Below are positions 12,625 through 25,866 of a stretch of DNA of 64,000 bases, in pieces. A program made the position numbers and the translations under genes. This DNA is from Populus alba (Eukaryota > Streptophyta > Magnoliopsida > Malpighiales > Salicaceae), in NCBI RefSeq assembly GCF_005239225.2, contig NC_133299.1, positions 15,549,154 to 15,613,153 on the forward strand, in the 5' to 3' direction. The notes below the pieces were generated by a model that worked only from the letters and a program-made list of their open reading frames with translations, was not told where the DNA came from and did no database searches. How positions within the stretch are numbered: the stretch's first letter is position 1; each line of letters opens with the position of its first letter.

Positions 12625-15600
12625 TCAGATGTCCCCACGGGGAGCATGATGAACAGGGATGTCTGCTTGACTATCCAATGGCATATACTGTGCCATGATA
12701 GCCCGTATCTCTGAATCCATGTATCTCTGTGTGCACATTCATAAAGATAAAATTCAGTTCTCACTGTTATTAGCATTAAAACTAGACCTGTTAATCAATA
12801 ATTTCAGATGTATCTCAACACCACCAAATCCAAATTCTTGATATTTGTTTGTGTCCGGATTTTCATGCTCAAAATACTCATTTGGCAAGCATCTGTTTTT
12901 TTCCTTGAATGATGCGAAATCATTTAAATCAACTAGGAACTTGGGTCCTCAATGATGCTTGAGCATGTACTTCGGCAAGGATTTTGCACCCCACTCCCCC
13001 CCCCCAAAAAAAAAAAAAAAAAAAAAAAAAACCACACGTGCACACACAAGAAGAACAGACATTTTTTGTCATGTTCCATCGAGATTGCTAAGATTTGACA
13101 AATGCCAAATGCGTGTTTTTCCACATTTAAGCTAAAATAAGGAATGGCACAAAATTTAAGATACATACCCGGATTCTGTACTTGTAAATTGCATATCCAG
13201 CAACACCAGCAGCAGCCAAGCCAAGAATAATAATCCAAACAAAGCTCCAGCTGTAATTTGTGTTAGCAGCTTTACCTAAATCATTGTAAAACATAAATCA
13301 GTGGAGGCTAACGTGACAGAAGCAAATGTATTGTGGAATGCTGATGATCCCATTTAGCGTAGAAGATTCCAAGAGCCAATAACCAAAACTAGTCCCAACT
13401 CTAGAGTTGAGTTGAAGTTGGAGATTACTTTTAAGATATGCCGTGGCTAAAACAGAAGAACTGAAATGCAATACCTTCATAAGGTACAAGGTGTATCTAC
13501 CAGTTTTAGAAATAGGTTCCACTAAGATTTGAGCTTCTATGTTAATTGATGAAACTGAAAATATATTTCACTGCGAAGTTCATCATGCTAGAAATTGACA
13601 TCCTTCGAAGCATCCAATTTAAAATGAAAAATTGCACCGCAGTTGAAAAACTCAAAATGAGGACTTTGAAGCATGCCTGTGCATACACACAGCTGCAAGT
13701 TGCAAGTTGATTGTTTGGATAACAGAGCAGGTTATTCAAAAACCTCAGTGGATACTCACTTATGCACGTGTCATGTTCTCGCATATACAATAAACCACCA
13801 CCGCAGCTGCAGTCATAACTGCCCCAGGTATTTTTGCATTTGCATTCTGAACACTGGCAGGCCAGCTTGTGTTTGCATTCATCCACATCTGGGAAACAGC
13901 CAAAAGAGAATGTTTGAAGAGTGCCTCATAATCTACTTCGTCTCACAAACAAAAGAAAATGACATAATGCTTGCAATTTATAAAGGAGCAAGTGCACTCA
14001 TATCCTAATGGAAAAGAACCAGTCTGCAATTGATAAAATGCATGGAAATTTAAAATGAGAATAGAAAAATATTTCCTCAAATCATCTAAAAAGAAACCAA
14101 AGCTGTTGAGTTATTTATTGATGACAAGGTTCAATGAATGGGTTCCACAAACATTTTGGACTGGAAGAAACTGCATGCATGTTACATCAAATGTGTTTTC
14201 ATAAAACTGGAATACAGAATCTTGTACTTGTTCATCTAATACTTTACCAATGAAAACTTGCATAATCTTCACGGAGGAAAATTCTTCATCTGGAACTTAA
14301 AATAATAATAGTAGTTCAAGGAGCTATTACGAATAACCCAGTTGAGCCCACAAAACTGCATTCCACTAAATAGTATAATGTTGGAACAATAACAAAGAAA
14401 AGCAGGAAGAGTACCATCACAGGAATTTACTCCATCACCCTTGAATCCTGGAGGACATTTGCAACCTTGAGAATGATCTTCCTGAAACCCATCCGAGAAC
14501 CAATGAATAAGTCACATTCGAAACAATCAAATTAAGTATGTGAGCGAGAAAACAGTAAGCTGGATAATTTCCATCAAATTCAAGACTCACAACACAAGCA
14601 GAAAAGGTCCTGCCATCTTGAGTTTTCTTCCAGCATCCTCCATTGTTAATTTCACAACGTAAAGAACCCGAAGCTGTTGAACAAACAAGCAAAAAGATTA
14701 TGTTCACAGAATTAAAACAGGGATGTTCCTAAACTTGAGTCAAAACTAAACTTAGGATTACATGAAAGAAATTTACCTTCACAGCGAGTATAACCATCAC
14801 CAACAAACTTCACCCCCTGAACCACAGGACATTCACATACTCTACCGCGAAAAGTATCCTATAACAATGAAATTCCAGGACCAAAATAAACTTAGAATGA
14901 AAGGATGCACCAAAAACATAATACCAACAAAATGTTGAAATTCTGAAGACACCTTGCATGCAGTAAGGTTAGCAGCCTTGTCCTGCCAGCACCCACCATT
15001 GTTTTCTAGACACTCGTTGGTTTCTACATCTGTAAAGAAAACTAGCAAATAATGACTTCCATCTCACAAGAGTCTATCAAAAAAAGGAATTGCACACCAA
15101 AAGGAATTGCTTCCATCATTTCACCAAAAAACCAATACTGCAGCAAAATGTGCTCTTTTATAGTGTCGGTAAACAATTTGAACATCTTCTGCACAGTAAT
15201 TAGCACACCAGCACAGGAACACATGGGTAACTGCCAGCAGTTATGAAACATAATGTAGTAAAATTAAGCCTGATAGATAACCTTCACTTAAGCATATGGC
15301 TGGCTCTGTGGTCTCTTCAAAACCTGCACATATCGCCTTAAGAACAGCTCCTTTGTCCAACTTACCTGAGAACAGTAACAAGTACAGATTGGAAATGATC
15401 ATCAAGCAATTAGAAAGCTTAACATCAGAGTAAGAATGTTGAGTTCAAACCTCTATATTGCCTGTTGTTTATTACAAGAGTTGGAAGAATAGTCACATCT
15501 CCTCGAGACCCTTTTCCAATCTGAATAGATAATTCAAAAACCAAAAAAAGAAAGTTAGCTGATTGACCAAAGAATAAACCTTAAAGGTACGGACAGCACA

Positions 15601-17632
15601 TCAGTTTGGAGCAATTAAATTTTGGTGGACCTAACCTGTGTATCTTGTTCAGCTTTAAGAACTTCGTTTTCCACATCAGCCTCATGGTCTCCTATGCATT
15701 TATCTATCTTCTTAAGATCAACACCTAAGTTTGCAAAACAACCACTTTCAGAAGCTGCTTTTTTTTTTCTCTGCTCTCTAAAAACATCAGAAGTCAATTC
15801 AGCAGCAAATGGATTAACTAAGCCTTATTCTGAACAGAAGAATCAGACAACCATTTCGTCCAAAAGAAAACAATAGGTAACTTAAGATCAAGAAAATTGT
15901 AGTAACAGCTATAAAAAATTGACTAGACAAACAACATGTAGAGAGCAGTTGTTTTCTACAGTGTGGACATGAATACATATATTATATAGCCAATCACTTA
16001 CCAAGGGATTGGATAACTTGATCGGCACACTCTTTGGTGTATTTCTTGTCCTTCATTGGGCAACGGATTGAAAAATCAGTCACATAGTCCCACCAAAGCC
16101 ATGGCTTTTTACTTTCACTGGCCACTTTATAAAAGCAAGCTTGGCGTAGATTCTGTACTACAACATCTTTTCCATCATACCCTTTGCTAAAATCCTGCTC
16201 GGGATCTGGAGCACAGTACCTCCCATGGTTGATGCACTGGGATTTGCATTGTTTGCTCAGAATGAATGCCTGTGGGCAATACCATGTTATGTAGTGAGGG
16301 GTGAACTGTGTGTAACCCTTCTGCTCGAGTATCTGAGCTGCACCTTTGAAGTTCTTGACAAACTCAATCTGACTGTCACATTTTGGCCCGCACTCATCAT
16401 TGCTATTTGTCCAGAACTCGTACTCAACCCGTTCATCAGGATGTGGAAGAGACTCTGTCCAATCAAGATTCATGTTAACCATCTCTCCATCAGATAGAGC
16501 TTTCTTGATACTGTCACCTAAGGACTTGCTAATAAGTGCTGAGGGGATAGTGATGTTCTGCAGATATGCAGCATTTGCATCATCTTCTTCAGGGTTGTCC
16601 ATGGTAATCAGTGGTTCAACCTTGTCATCTGCTACAAGAATAGCTGCTGCTCCACCATTCTGTGCATTCCATGCCTTCAAGGTAAAGTAACAATCTGCAA
16701 AAACATACATTTTAGATACATCTACAGGCAGATGATAAGAACATGATCACTTCCATAGAGAAAAGAACACCATAGTTAATTTTCCCAGGAATATCAGCCA
16801 CACACGACAGCATATGATCCAAAGTATCACCACCAGACATAAAATTACACTTGGTTCCGGAATCAAGGTATAACTTTCACAACGAAGTAGAGAACCAGCA
16901 TGGTTCAAAATTTCATAAATACATAGAGTCCATTTTCTAAACTTAATTATGCTGCTTTCTTCTGAATTGTTCTATCAACAACGTAATAGAAGAGAAGTGA
17001 GGATTATCAGAACCCTATTCAATAACCAAGTAAAGTTAGACAAAGATGATTAGAATCCATCAGCCAACGAGTTTCCAATAAACAAAACTAGAAACCAACA
17101 CAAAAATTCCAGTTACTCTTAGAAAAAAAATTCCGATTACTCTACCATGGCATATATAGCATAATTACCACTAAGATCAAACCTATTTAACAATTATCAC
17201 ACAATTAATTTATCATCAAAACAAATATACTACTAAAAAGTACAATCAAACTTTGAACTTCACTCCACACAAATTATTACTCGCCATAAAAATTATACAT
17301 AAAAAGCAATCAGAGAAGTGAAATTTAAGAAGCTAACCTCCACGATCAGCAAGGACAAAAGTAGGTAACCCTCCAGGCCTAGATTTGAAAGAGATATCAA
17401 CCTCACCAAACCCTTTGCATGCCTTTTGATTAGCTTTTGGATAAACCACAGTACCAACTAAAGTTCCTCCATATTGAGGAACTCCGAAATTACCAATCGC
17501 ACATTCATAAACACCCTTCAATGACTCAGGTGATGTTAGTTTCAAGCTGTTTTTCTCTACTACAAACCTACCAACACAAAACCCACATAGCAAAAACCAT
17601 ACACAAACCAAAAATCCTAACTTTTCCCTCAT
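12625..17632 (-). CDS. VSR1: Vacuolar sorting receptor, VSR1-like
   Basis: Twelve exons on the minus strand: 17,632-17,338; 16,694-16,002; 15,724-15,636; 15,520-15,451; 15,365-15,282; 15,029-14,953; 14,858-14,777; 14,673-14,591; 14,481-14,415; 13,888-13,760; 13,275-13,169; 12,726-12,625. All junctions are GT-AG and in phase. The product is 625 residues, the usual VSR length. In order: signal peptide (about 1-21); protease-associated domain (about 50-165, [19 protein letters not shown]); the conserved VSR central domain ([41 protein letters not shown]); EGF-like repeats with [11 protein letters not shown] and EINNGGCW, then the calcium-binding type [13 protein letters not shown]; a transmembrane helix (about 566-586); and a short cytosolic tail with the sorting signal YMPL at 606-609. 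VSRs bind vacuolar sorting determinants of soluble cargo in Golgi/prevacuolar compartments. The ATG at 17,632 is preferred over 17,659 because it starts directly at the signal peptide. Family certain, paralogue number less so. Confidence 0.95.
12996..13031. repeat. C10-A26 homopolymer tract in VSR intron 11
   Basis: A run of ten C followed by twenty-six A lies inside the intron between VSR exons 11 and 12. On the transcribed strand this is a long T run followed by G. Its length is likely to be inaccurate in the assembly. Confidence 0.9.
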
Positions 17633-19275
17633 TTTTTCACTAAAAATCCAATCTTTCACTCAAAAATTCAATGGATCGAGCCAAAAGAAACCACCCAGTT
17701 TTTAGTTTTATTCTCCCTTCCTAAAATAACAAGGCAGCCAGAAATATAATTCTAAATGCAAATTAAATAAAAAGTGGAATCTTATAGGCTAAGTAAAAGA
17801 AATAAATCAAACAAATCAAAAAGAGACAAACTTTCTATAAAAGCTTGTTTCTTGAAGATTACAGATGGGAAATACAAGCAAATGTCCACGAGGAAACTGC
17901 TTTTATTGGCTTATCTATAGTTTCCTGCTGGTGTCGAGAGCTGAATTTTACACAAAGGCAGGGGCTTTCTTTTTGGGAAGGGAAAAGAATATAAAAAAGG
18001 TTATATATTTAAAGAAGTGGGTAGTTGTCGCTATTATAAATATTTGAAATAGAAAATCGAATTTTAAAAGGATTGGGATGTTGCCTTGTTGGAGTTCATG
18101 TAGAAAAATCAAAGTATAAGCAATCAACGACCCGTCTCCTAGAGGAACTGGAAAGATTTAAACTGCCTTTGATCAAGGCCTAATTTTAGCTTTTCTTCTT
18201 TCTTTTTTATGACTAGAGACCATCCTTTCTGCCTTTAAACTCGATCTACTTATCTAATGCGGTCAAATATATATATAGTTCATAAAAAAATTATTTTCCA
18301 CAATGTTAAAAAACCTTTATTATCTCAGCGGGATAACCGGGATTTAGATGGGTTTATGTTGAAAAATATAAATGAAGTAATTGGCATGCATCAAACCGGT
18401 CAAAAATCTATTAATTTTTTTTAAATAATATTATTTTAATTATATTTTTAAATAAATTAGGTTAACCTATTACCTTTAACTGACTTAATTACGTGAATTG
18501 CAATTCTACATGGTAAAATATTACATGTTTGGAAAATATAGTTGTGATATTTTTTTAAAGTATTTTTCATATTAAAATATATTAAAATAATATTTTTTAT
18601 TTTTAAAAATTATTTTTGAGTTCAGCGCGTCAAAATTATCCAAAACATATCAAAAAAATAATTTAAAAAAAATTGAATTTTTATGTAAAGCGGTGCGCAT
18701 TCCCAAACGATGCATCGAATCATGAGTGTGGTTGTGGTTGTTTTTCAAAATATTTTTCATACCGAAACATATTAAAATAATATTTTTTTTATTTTTTAAA
18801 ATTAATATATTAAAACAATTTAAAATATATAAAAAAATTTAAATTTATTAAAAACACGGATGAAGCCCATGTAAACGCAGGTGCTTGTGGTTGTACCATC
18901 ATATAATTTTGAGAACTGGAGCTATGGGATTCTCTAATGAGCCGGCACTTGCAATAAAATAATAAATGAAATATGCATTCTTTTCAACCATTGAAACAAA
19001 CACGTGTAATAAAATTTTATTTTGTTGATAAAATATTCTTTGATTTATTTATTTAATTTGTTGGAGAAAGTTAAAACAGTTTAATGATTTATTTTTATTT
19101 TCTTGTTTTCTTGTCTGTGCTGTCGATGGTTACGGTCATGATAATATTTGAACGGCCTGGATTACGAACAGCAAACAGGTGTCCCATTCATGACAGTTAC
19201 CTTGGACACGTTCTGATTCAAATTTTTACCTTGCATGCGATCCACGTGCTTGATCACCTTTTTTTCGTTTTTCTA
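17633..19275. other. VSR upstream region and intergenic DNA
   Basis: About 17,633-17,900 should hold the VSR 5' leader and proximal promoter (read leftwards); no clear TATA box was identified. Beyond that is AT-rich DNA with MITE-like copies at 18,525-18,900. No gene is supported; the ORFs at 17,865-18,047 and 19,084-19,323 have no recognisable features. Confidence 0.5.
18525..18900. mobile_element. MITE-like AT-rich repeats (family a), two tandem copies
   Basis: Two head-to-tail partial copies share the order: kttgtgatattttt/gtggttgttttt, then tatttttcatan.aaa.atattaaaataatatttttt, then a region ending near aaatt...aaaa.aaa, at about 18,535-18,720 and 18,728-18,900. The same family appears at 7,229-7,435 and 57,885-58,075. 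The elements are non-coding. Confidence 0.5.
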
Positions 19276-19419
19276 GTTTTAACCCTTTCCTCTTTAAAGT
19301 CGGTCGGTCCCATTAATAAATAGATAATGTTTTTTTTTTAAATAAAAAACAAAAAGATAAAGGCGACGGTCCCAGTTCCCTGATGCTAACATGTTCTTGA
19401 TCAATATCTCTCAATTTTC

Positions 19420-19494
<75 letters not shown>

Positions 19495-20143
19495 TTTCAT
19501 CTAGCATTAAAAAGAGGTAAAATCTCTTGAGAAATGATTGGAGCTCTACACTAAAAAAAAATGTTTGCTGGGAAAATATAATGATATTCTTGCTTCTCTG
19601 TTAAAAAAAAATTAACACCGAGAGTATTTAAGTTTTTCTACAACAATCATTTATTATTTTCAAATAAAATGGGTATAAATAAATATTTTTTATTTTAAAC
19701 AGTAAAATGACCAGAATATTATTAGAAGTAAATAATTTAAACATGGTATTAAGGGGTGTTTTATTTTTTATATTTTTATCAAATATTAAAATTAATAAAT
19801 AATTAAAATGCATAGTATAACAACAAAAATATTCTTAAAACCAAATTGTTTAAGCTTAAGATCAAGTGGCGTTTTTGTTGTTTTATAATAGGTTTTTTGT
19901 AATTATAAAGTAATCCTAGGGACAATTTCTTACATGGCTAAATAAGAAAAAGGTGGACGCGCATGTACATCACCCGAAGGGGAGGCGGAGGTGCCTCCCA
20001 ACATCCACAAATACCCTTCTGGAAGCGTTGTGGTGTCGTATTTTTATTGGTGCAACGTGTGTTGATATTGTGATCTGATATGTTTTCGATGGGTCTTTCT
20101 TTTATTTATTTTTCTTTATCTCTCCTCTCCTAACAATTATAAT
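19276..20143. repeat. ~1 kb tandem repeat, copy A (left part)
   Basis: It begins with ttttaaccctttcctctttaa, followed by the block gtcggtcggtcccattaat. The same blocks recur at about 47,548 and 48,510. The copy runs through a long (TA)n tract at about 19,424-19,492. It is interrupted after 20,143 by the nested retrotransposon and resumes at 47,391-47,530. The inserted DNA has therefore split a pre-existing tandem array. Confidence 0.85.
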
Positions 20144-20852
20144 TATCGCACCCGACATTGAGGCAACCCTAAAAATAATTCTCGATTTATAGAAAAAGAA
20201 CAGATATCTACCATCTTGTTCTTTTAGGGGAAATGTCTTATTTGAGGAGTCGCCACCTAGTATTATAGTCACTAGGAACCCTAACTAGTCAACAAAGATT
20301 CTATGGTTAGAGACTAGTTACGTAAAAGGAAAGATATTATCACCCCTTAAACGTTCTGCCTGAGGCAAACTACATTGTTGGTTTTGTCTTCAATTGCTAA
20401 ACATTTATTCTCTTATGCCAGTGAATAAATAAATAAAAATAAATTTATTTTTACGCATGCACATATTTTTTTAATTTTTCTAGCTAAATAAAATAAAATA
20501 CAACGAATAAAAATAATATAAATTTAAATTGATATTTTTATTCCTGACTCTAACGTCAATGAATAAATCAATAAATTTACATTATTGTTATTCATGCATA
20601 CATATTTTTTACTTTTTTTTTTGGGCTGGGCCCAGCTCAGCCTATGTGGCCGGGCTGGACCCAGCAGGCCTAACCAGGTCACATGCTTGACCCGGTTGAC
20701 CATTTTTTAGTTTTTCTACAGGAGCATGTAATTAAAATAAACGGAGGGAAATAGCAACTTACCTGGCGCCTTGAAGATGAGGATGACGGTGATAGAGGGT
20801 TGGCCGTTGTCGCACCCTCGCGGCGGAGCACGACGTCGCTGCGACTTTCGAT

Positions 20853-23800
20853 TGAATTTCAGGTTTTTTTGGTTTTTGTGTAAAGGAGTCGCCACCTAAT
20901 ATTTTGGTTATTAGGAACCTTAACTGGTCTTTCAGAGATTCTATGGTGTTGGTGTTTTCTAATCCCATCAGTTTTTCTAGGTTTGATTCAAATAAAATTT
21001 ATTAGGATAGAAATCCAAGGAGATTCCATGTACTTCAAAATCTCATTTTTCCCTTAGTATTTCAAAAGTTTGCGACTCGTAAATCGCAAGGAGGAGGGAC
21101 GAAAAAAAAAATTTAGAAATCTAGGGCGCTAAAAAAACCTATTTTTTTTAGTATTTTATACTCTCACGGCTCGTAAACCGTGGAGTAAATTTTTTTTTTT
21201 CAAATGTCCTCGATTATAATCAAGGCTTCTTTCAAGGATGTGTGCGGATTTATTACTCTCAATAATATTTTGGATATTCGTTCTTTAAGGATTTCTTTAT
21301 CCAAACATTAGCGGTGAATAATAGATGAATTCCCCCTACCCAAAATAAGATTTTTATATTTTTTTGAATATTGGCCAATACCCTTTGGAGTTTCACAAAC
21401 ATGTTGTAAAATCCAAAAATGCAAGAAAAAAAAAAACAATTTTTGTTGTGTTTAAGAAATTCATGCGAAAACACATTTTTCAAAAAAACTTCCAATATTT
21501 TTTGTATATATAAAAAAAGACATTCGAAACATGTTACGGTATTGGCCGTATGCAACACATAAGAAAACTTTTTAAAATTTGTTTTATCGAAAACACAAGC
21601 AATGCAATTAAACACAAAAGAAAAATCGCAATAAAAAGCTGAAAGCCATCATATATATTCTAAGATTTATAATAAGCTTAAAGCAAAAAAAAAAAAAATC
21701 AACGCCAAATCAATGCGCAGGCAGCAAGAACAAAATAAAGCTGGGAGCAATCACTAAAAGCAAACTAAGGCCGACTGATTTCTTCTCCAGCGGGTGTAAG
21801 GAAAACAAAAGGAAAGTCCCTAAATGTAAAAGTTCCTAAACATGAAAGACAAACCCTTTTTACATAGACAGCAGCTGAACTCAAAAATCATGAAAGAAAT
21901 AATAGGCCAGTGTTGGTTTTTCTAAAACAGAAACCAATTATTCAGAGGGAAGAAACAACTTTACAACCGAATGCGTAGTATAAAAATAACAAAGGAGGAG
22001 AGATTGGGGCTTATACCTGCAGCTCCTGTTTGCAGAAAATAAAAAAACCAAATACCGAAAGACAGCTCACGTATGCCTCCTTAGTTACTGGAAAATGACG
22101 GATGAAAATAAAGATGTTGAAACGGATGAAATATTTCAGCTATGTGCTGGTAAATAACTGGTTTCCCCATCGCCTGCCTCTCTTGCGTTTTCCTTTAAAA
22201 AAAACTACAGCTCCTGTTTGCAGAAAATAGAAACCAAGGCCGAAAGACACAGCTCACGCGTGCCTCCTTGGATGCTGGTAAATGATGGACGAAAATAGAG
22301 ATGCTGAAGCGGATGAAATATTTTAGCTGTGTGCTGGTAAAAGACTGGTTTCCCCGTCGCCTGCCTCTCTTGTGTTTTCCTTCTCTCTCTTTTGCTATAT
22401 ATTTTTTTATTTTTTCTCTCCGTTTTTCTCTTATTTTTCTGCTCTCTTTTTGCTGCCCCCGTTAGGTTATTAGAGGGGCTTATATAGAGTCTAAATATGT
22501 CTCCATTTAGGAAGGATTCAATGCATTAATCCTCGGACGTAAATCCCTACTGATTTGCAGTAAAAAAACGCAAAAGAAAGCTGCAATATTATGATTTTAT
22601 GCTGGTGCTTTATGTCTTATTTCTTTCCAGTTTTAGAGGAGGGTGTGGCTATTTTCTTTCCTTCCATAGGGTCAGTTGCTCCCTTTGAAATGAGGCAAGA
22701 AAAAACGTGGTTGCAGCTCCAAAATTCAGGCATAATGATAAAGGAAAAACAACAGGAATTTGCAGTGAAAAAAAAGGAAAGAAATCAGATGGAGGGTGCA
22801 GCTGCAAAGTCTTATTTTTCTTATTCGGTGTGGAAAAAATCCTGTCATTTATGATGATCCAGCCCTCTCTCTAGCTTTCAATATCCTTCTTTAATTCAAT
22901 CCATCATTTTAACAATTTTTGATTCAGTCCTTGGTCCAAAAAAATATCCTTCGAATCAGCCCCGCGAACTTGGGCTATATCCTTCCCGTGACAGAATTTT
23001 TTGCCTTCACATTAGATATTCAAATGGGAATATCTTGAGCTTCTGATATCGGAATCAAGTGATTCAAAAGCCAAAATTATTCTACGTGTCTAGGACTATA
23101 ACTTTGATGAAGTAGTCGAAGTAAGATAAAATCTTTTTACAGAACATAATCTAGCAATAATTTGGTTCGTCAAAAGGGATCTCCAGGTCTACACTAAAAA
23201 ACTGACGAATACCGAGAATCCTAATATGACTAAGAGTATGAACTAAGAACAAAAATCACAGAAACTAGGCCAAAAATAGAGTTTTTTTAGTGCAGACTCG
23301 GGTCAACATCCTTCTCGTGGCAGAATTCTCTACCTTCACGTTAGATATTCAAACGGGAACATCTTGAGTCTCTAATATCGGAATCAAGTGATTCAAAAGC
23401 TCAAATTCATCTACGCATCTAGGATTCAAACTTTGATGAAGGAGTCGAAGTGAGATAAAATCTTTTTACCGAACAACAACTGACAGTAATCTAGTTGGTC
23501 AAAAAGTTTCTTAATCTAACAATGCTGAGCATCCAAATTTGACTGAGAATCTGCCCTAAGAACAATGATCCCTAGGACCTAATAAAGGTGTACGTTAATT
23601 TTTCAACATGTCATGAGTGACAGAATATACCTAGGATGGTCAGATATCGTACAAAACCGAGTCAGAATCAGAGCCTAAGTTGGAACAAAAAATTGCCACA
23701 GCAGCAGAACCATTTTTTTAGTGCAAATTTTGAGGGATTTATTCAACCTTAAAGACCAGATAAAAAAAGAACGAATTTAGTATTATGAAGACTCCTGATC

Positions 23801-24007
23801 AACCTAAGAAAACCTGATGGTTTTGGTAGCAAAGGGGAAGGATAAAAACAAAAACAGAAAATAGCTCAAACAAAGCTTTCGAAAAAAAATATTTCTTTTT
23901 TGTGCTTTTGTCAATTTTCTGGCGAACATGAGCTAAACTCCTATACTCTGTTCAAAAGAGGTGAACACCATCTCTAGCACGTGGGGGTCCGAAATTGAGT
24001 AACAACA
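20853..24007 (-). repeat. 3' LTR of the inner Tat/Ogre-like element
   Basis: Direct repeat of 43,003-46,245. It is 3,155 bases as drawn, from tgaatttcagg to gagtaacaaca; on the minus strand it starts TGTTGTTACTC and ends GAAATTCA. In a hand-compared 130-base stretch (from 21,256) the two LTRs differ at about four positions. This copy lacks a 98-base block present in the other LTR at 43,091-43,188. The left boundary is uncertain by some bases. Confidence 0.85.
22478..22488 (-). promoter_or_regulatory. TATA-like motif in the 3' LTR
   Basis: On the minus strand the sequence reads CTCTATATAAGC. It lies about 1.5 kb inside the LTR start, at the same place as the motif in the 5' LTR (44,717-44,728). 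It is the probable core promoter motif of the U3 region. Confidence 0.5.
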
Positions 24008-24023
24008 GATGCCCCCTCTTTAC
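24008..24023 (-). other. Polypurine tract before the 3' LTR
   Basis: Directly before the LTR start, the minus strand reads GTAAAGAGGGGGCATC and then TGTTGTTACTC. The purine run AAAGAGGGGG has the position and composition expected for the plus-strand primer of an LTR retrotransposon. It supports both the orientation and the LTR boundary at 24,007. Confidence 0.75.
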
Positions 24024-24089
24024 AATGCTTACGAAGCAAAACTTGTCAAGTGCTTTGTGTAGTAAGTGTTGAAAAGATAAATTGTCTGA

Positions 24090-25145
24090 TCATGCTAAAA
24101 ACTCAGTGCTTTTCTTAAACAATGGTCTCCCTATCAGGTGATCTGCCTATCTTAAAATTTCTAGAAAACACTCCATGCTTTTCTAAGAATATGGACCCAT
24201 CATTGAGTGACCTGCCCACCTTAAATTTTTTTAGAAAACTCCATGCTTTTCTAAGAAATGGTCTCAATAATGGGTGACCTGTCCATTTTAAAATTCTTAG
24301 AAAACTCCATGCTTTTCTAAGGAATAGTTTCAATATTAGGCAACCGACTCTTAAAATTCTTAGAAAACTCCACGCTTTTCTAAAAAATGATCTCAATATC
24401 AAGTAACCGGCCCCTTTTAAAATTCTTAGAAAACTCCACGCTTTTCTAAGAAATGGTCTCAAAATCGGGTGACCGGCCCATCTTAAAATTCTTAGAAAAC
24501 TCCACGCTTTTCTAAGAAACGATTTCAATATCGGGTCACCGGCCCCTTTCAAAATTCTTAAAAAACTTCACGCTTTTCTAAGAAACGGTCTCAATATCGA
24601 GTGACCTGCCCATCTTAAAATTCTTAGAAAACTCCACGCTTTTCTAAGAAGCAGTCTCAATATCAAGTGACCGGCCCATCTTAAAATTCTTAGAAAACTC
24701 CATGCTTTTCTAAGAAATGGTCTCAAAATCGGGTGACCGGCTCATCTTAAAATTCTTAGAAAACTCCACGCTTTTCTAAGAAATGGTCTCAATAACGGGT
24801 GACCTGCCCATGTTAAAATTCTTAGAAAACTCCACGCTTTTCTAAGAAATGGTCTCAATAACGGGTGACCTGCCCATGTTAAAATTCTTAGAAAACTCCA
24901 CGCTTTTCTAAGGAATAATCTCAATATTGGGTGACCGGCCCATAAAATTCTTAGAAAACTCCACGCTTTTCTAAGAAACGGTTTCAATATCAGGCGACCG
25001 GCCCCCTCTTAAAATTCTTAGAAAACTCCACGCTTTTCTAAGAAATGGTTTCATTATCGGGTGACTAGCCCATCTAAAAATTCTTAGAAAACTCCACGCT
25101 TTTCTAAGAAATGATCTCAATATCGGGTGACCTGCCCATCTCAAA
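24090..25145 (-). repeat. Tandem array of ~62-66 bp units next to the 3' LTR
   Basis: About 16 units each contain the block cttagaaaactccacgctt, then ttctaagaaatggtctcaat and gggtgacc.gcccatcttaa. The unit length stays near a multiple of three, so long minus-strand frames stay open (24,115-24,552 and 24,742-24,987) and would read as repeats of FLRKAWSFLRIL..AGHPI. The array sits between the end of pol (25,867) and the polypurine tract. Satellite-like arrays at this place are known in Ogre-type elements. Translation is not suggested by any start or domain. Confidence 0.9.
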
Positions 25146-25866
25146 CTTCAAAAGAAAACATCTTACCTTGAGGAAATGAAATAGTGCTGGTTCATAATTC
25201 ATATTCTTTTCGTAGCTCTGTTGATTTGAGATTCTATCTCTTAGTGATTCCCAAAAACTTGGAACTAATTTGGGCTTCGTCCCTCCTTTCCTGCCAGGTT
25301 AGTGTTATGACAATATAACATGCATGTTTTTGTTACCTATCTTGGAAACATAGGTCCCCCTTTCGTTGTAAACTTCTTCGAGCTCTTGTTTCCATTTGTT
25401 TGTCCAACCTTTTCTCATGAACCGAAATATACTTCATATCCTCTCTGGTTCCTTATGGGGCCCTTTCTTGCTCCATTGAGTATTGTACTTTATTATTATT
25501 TTTAAAAGAAAAACTCAAAATTTTTGGTTTTGTTCATGAAAACTGCAACCTTTAATGTAATTAGCAATACTCATAAAAAATTCAGAAGTTTTTATGATGA
25601 TACCCTTTTGGGCTTTGGTTCACTATGGACCTCTATGTGCATTTTTCTTGCCCCCAGTGTGGTGTACAATACCTGTTAGGTTTAAAATTTGTTTGGTTCT
25701 CTCCAATTGATGGAGTCATTTTCTTAGTTATGCGTAAGAAAAGAGTTTGTTTAAGTAAAATATTTCAAATGCTATGAGATCATGCGCTTTATGAAGAAAA
25801 AAGGTTTTTTACAAAGATAATTCATGGCCAGACTTTATTTTATTAATTGGGAAATTACGAAATACA
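25146..25866 (-). other. Untranslated spacer between pol and the repeat array
   Basis: This is unique, non-coding retroelement DNA downstream of the pol stop. No domain or structure was recognised. The ORF at 25,320-25,505 on the plus strand is not supported. Confidence 0.5.

Noticed and set aside
13673..14008. 111-codon plus-strand ORF
   Set aside because: Reverse frame of VSR exon 10 and adjacent introns; Cys/His content mirrors the EGF repeats.
19313..19507. ORF with an Ile-Tyr repeat
   Set aside because: Translation of a (TA)n microsatellite.
22591..22854. 87-codon ORF inside the 3' LTR
   Set aside because: Not kept open in the 5' LTR and has no domain; LTR non-coding sequence.
24115..24552. 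Repeat-encoded protein gene
   Set aside because: The frame is a by-product of a tandem repeat; no independent start, no domain, and it is broken by frame changes along the array.
24090..25145. CRISPR-like array
   Set aside because: Units are contiguous near-identical repeats without unique spacers, in a plant retrotransposon.
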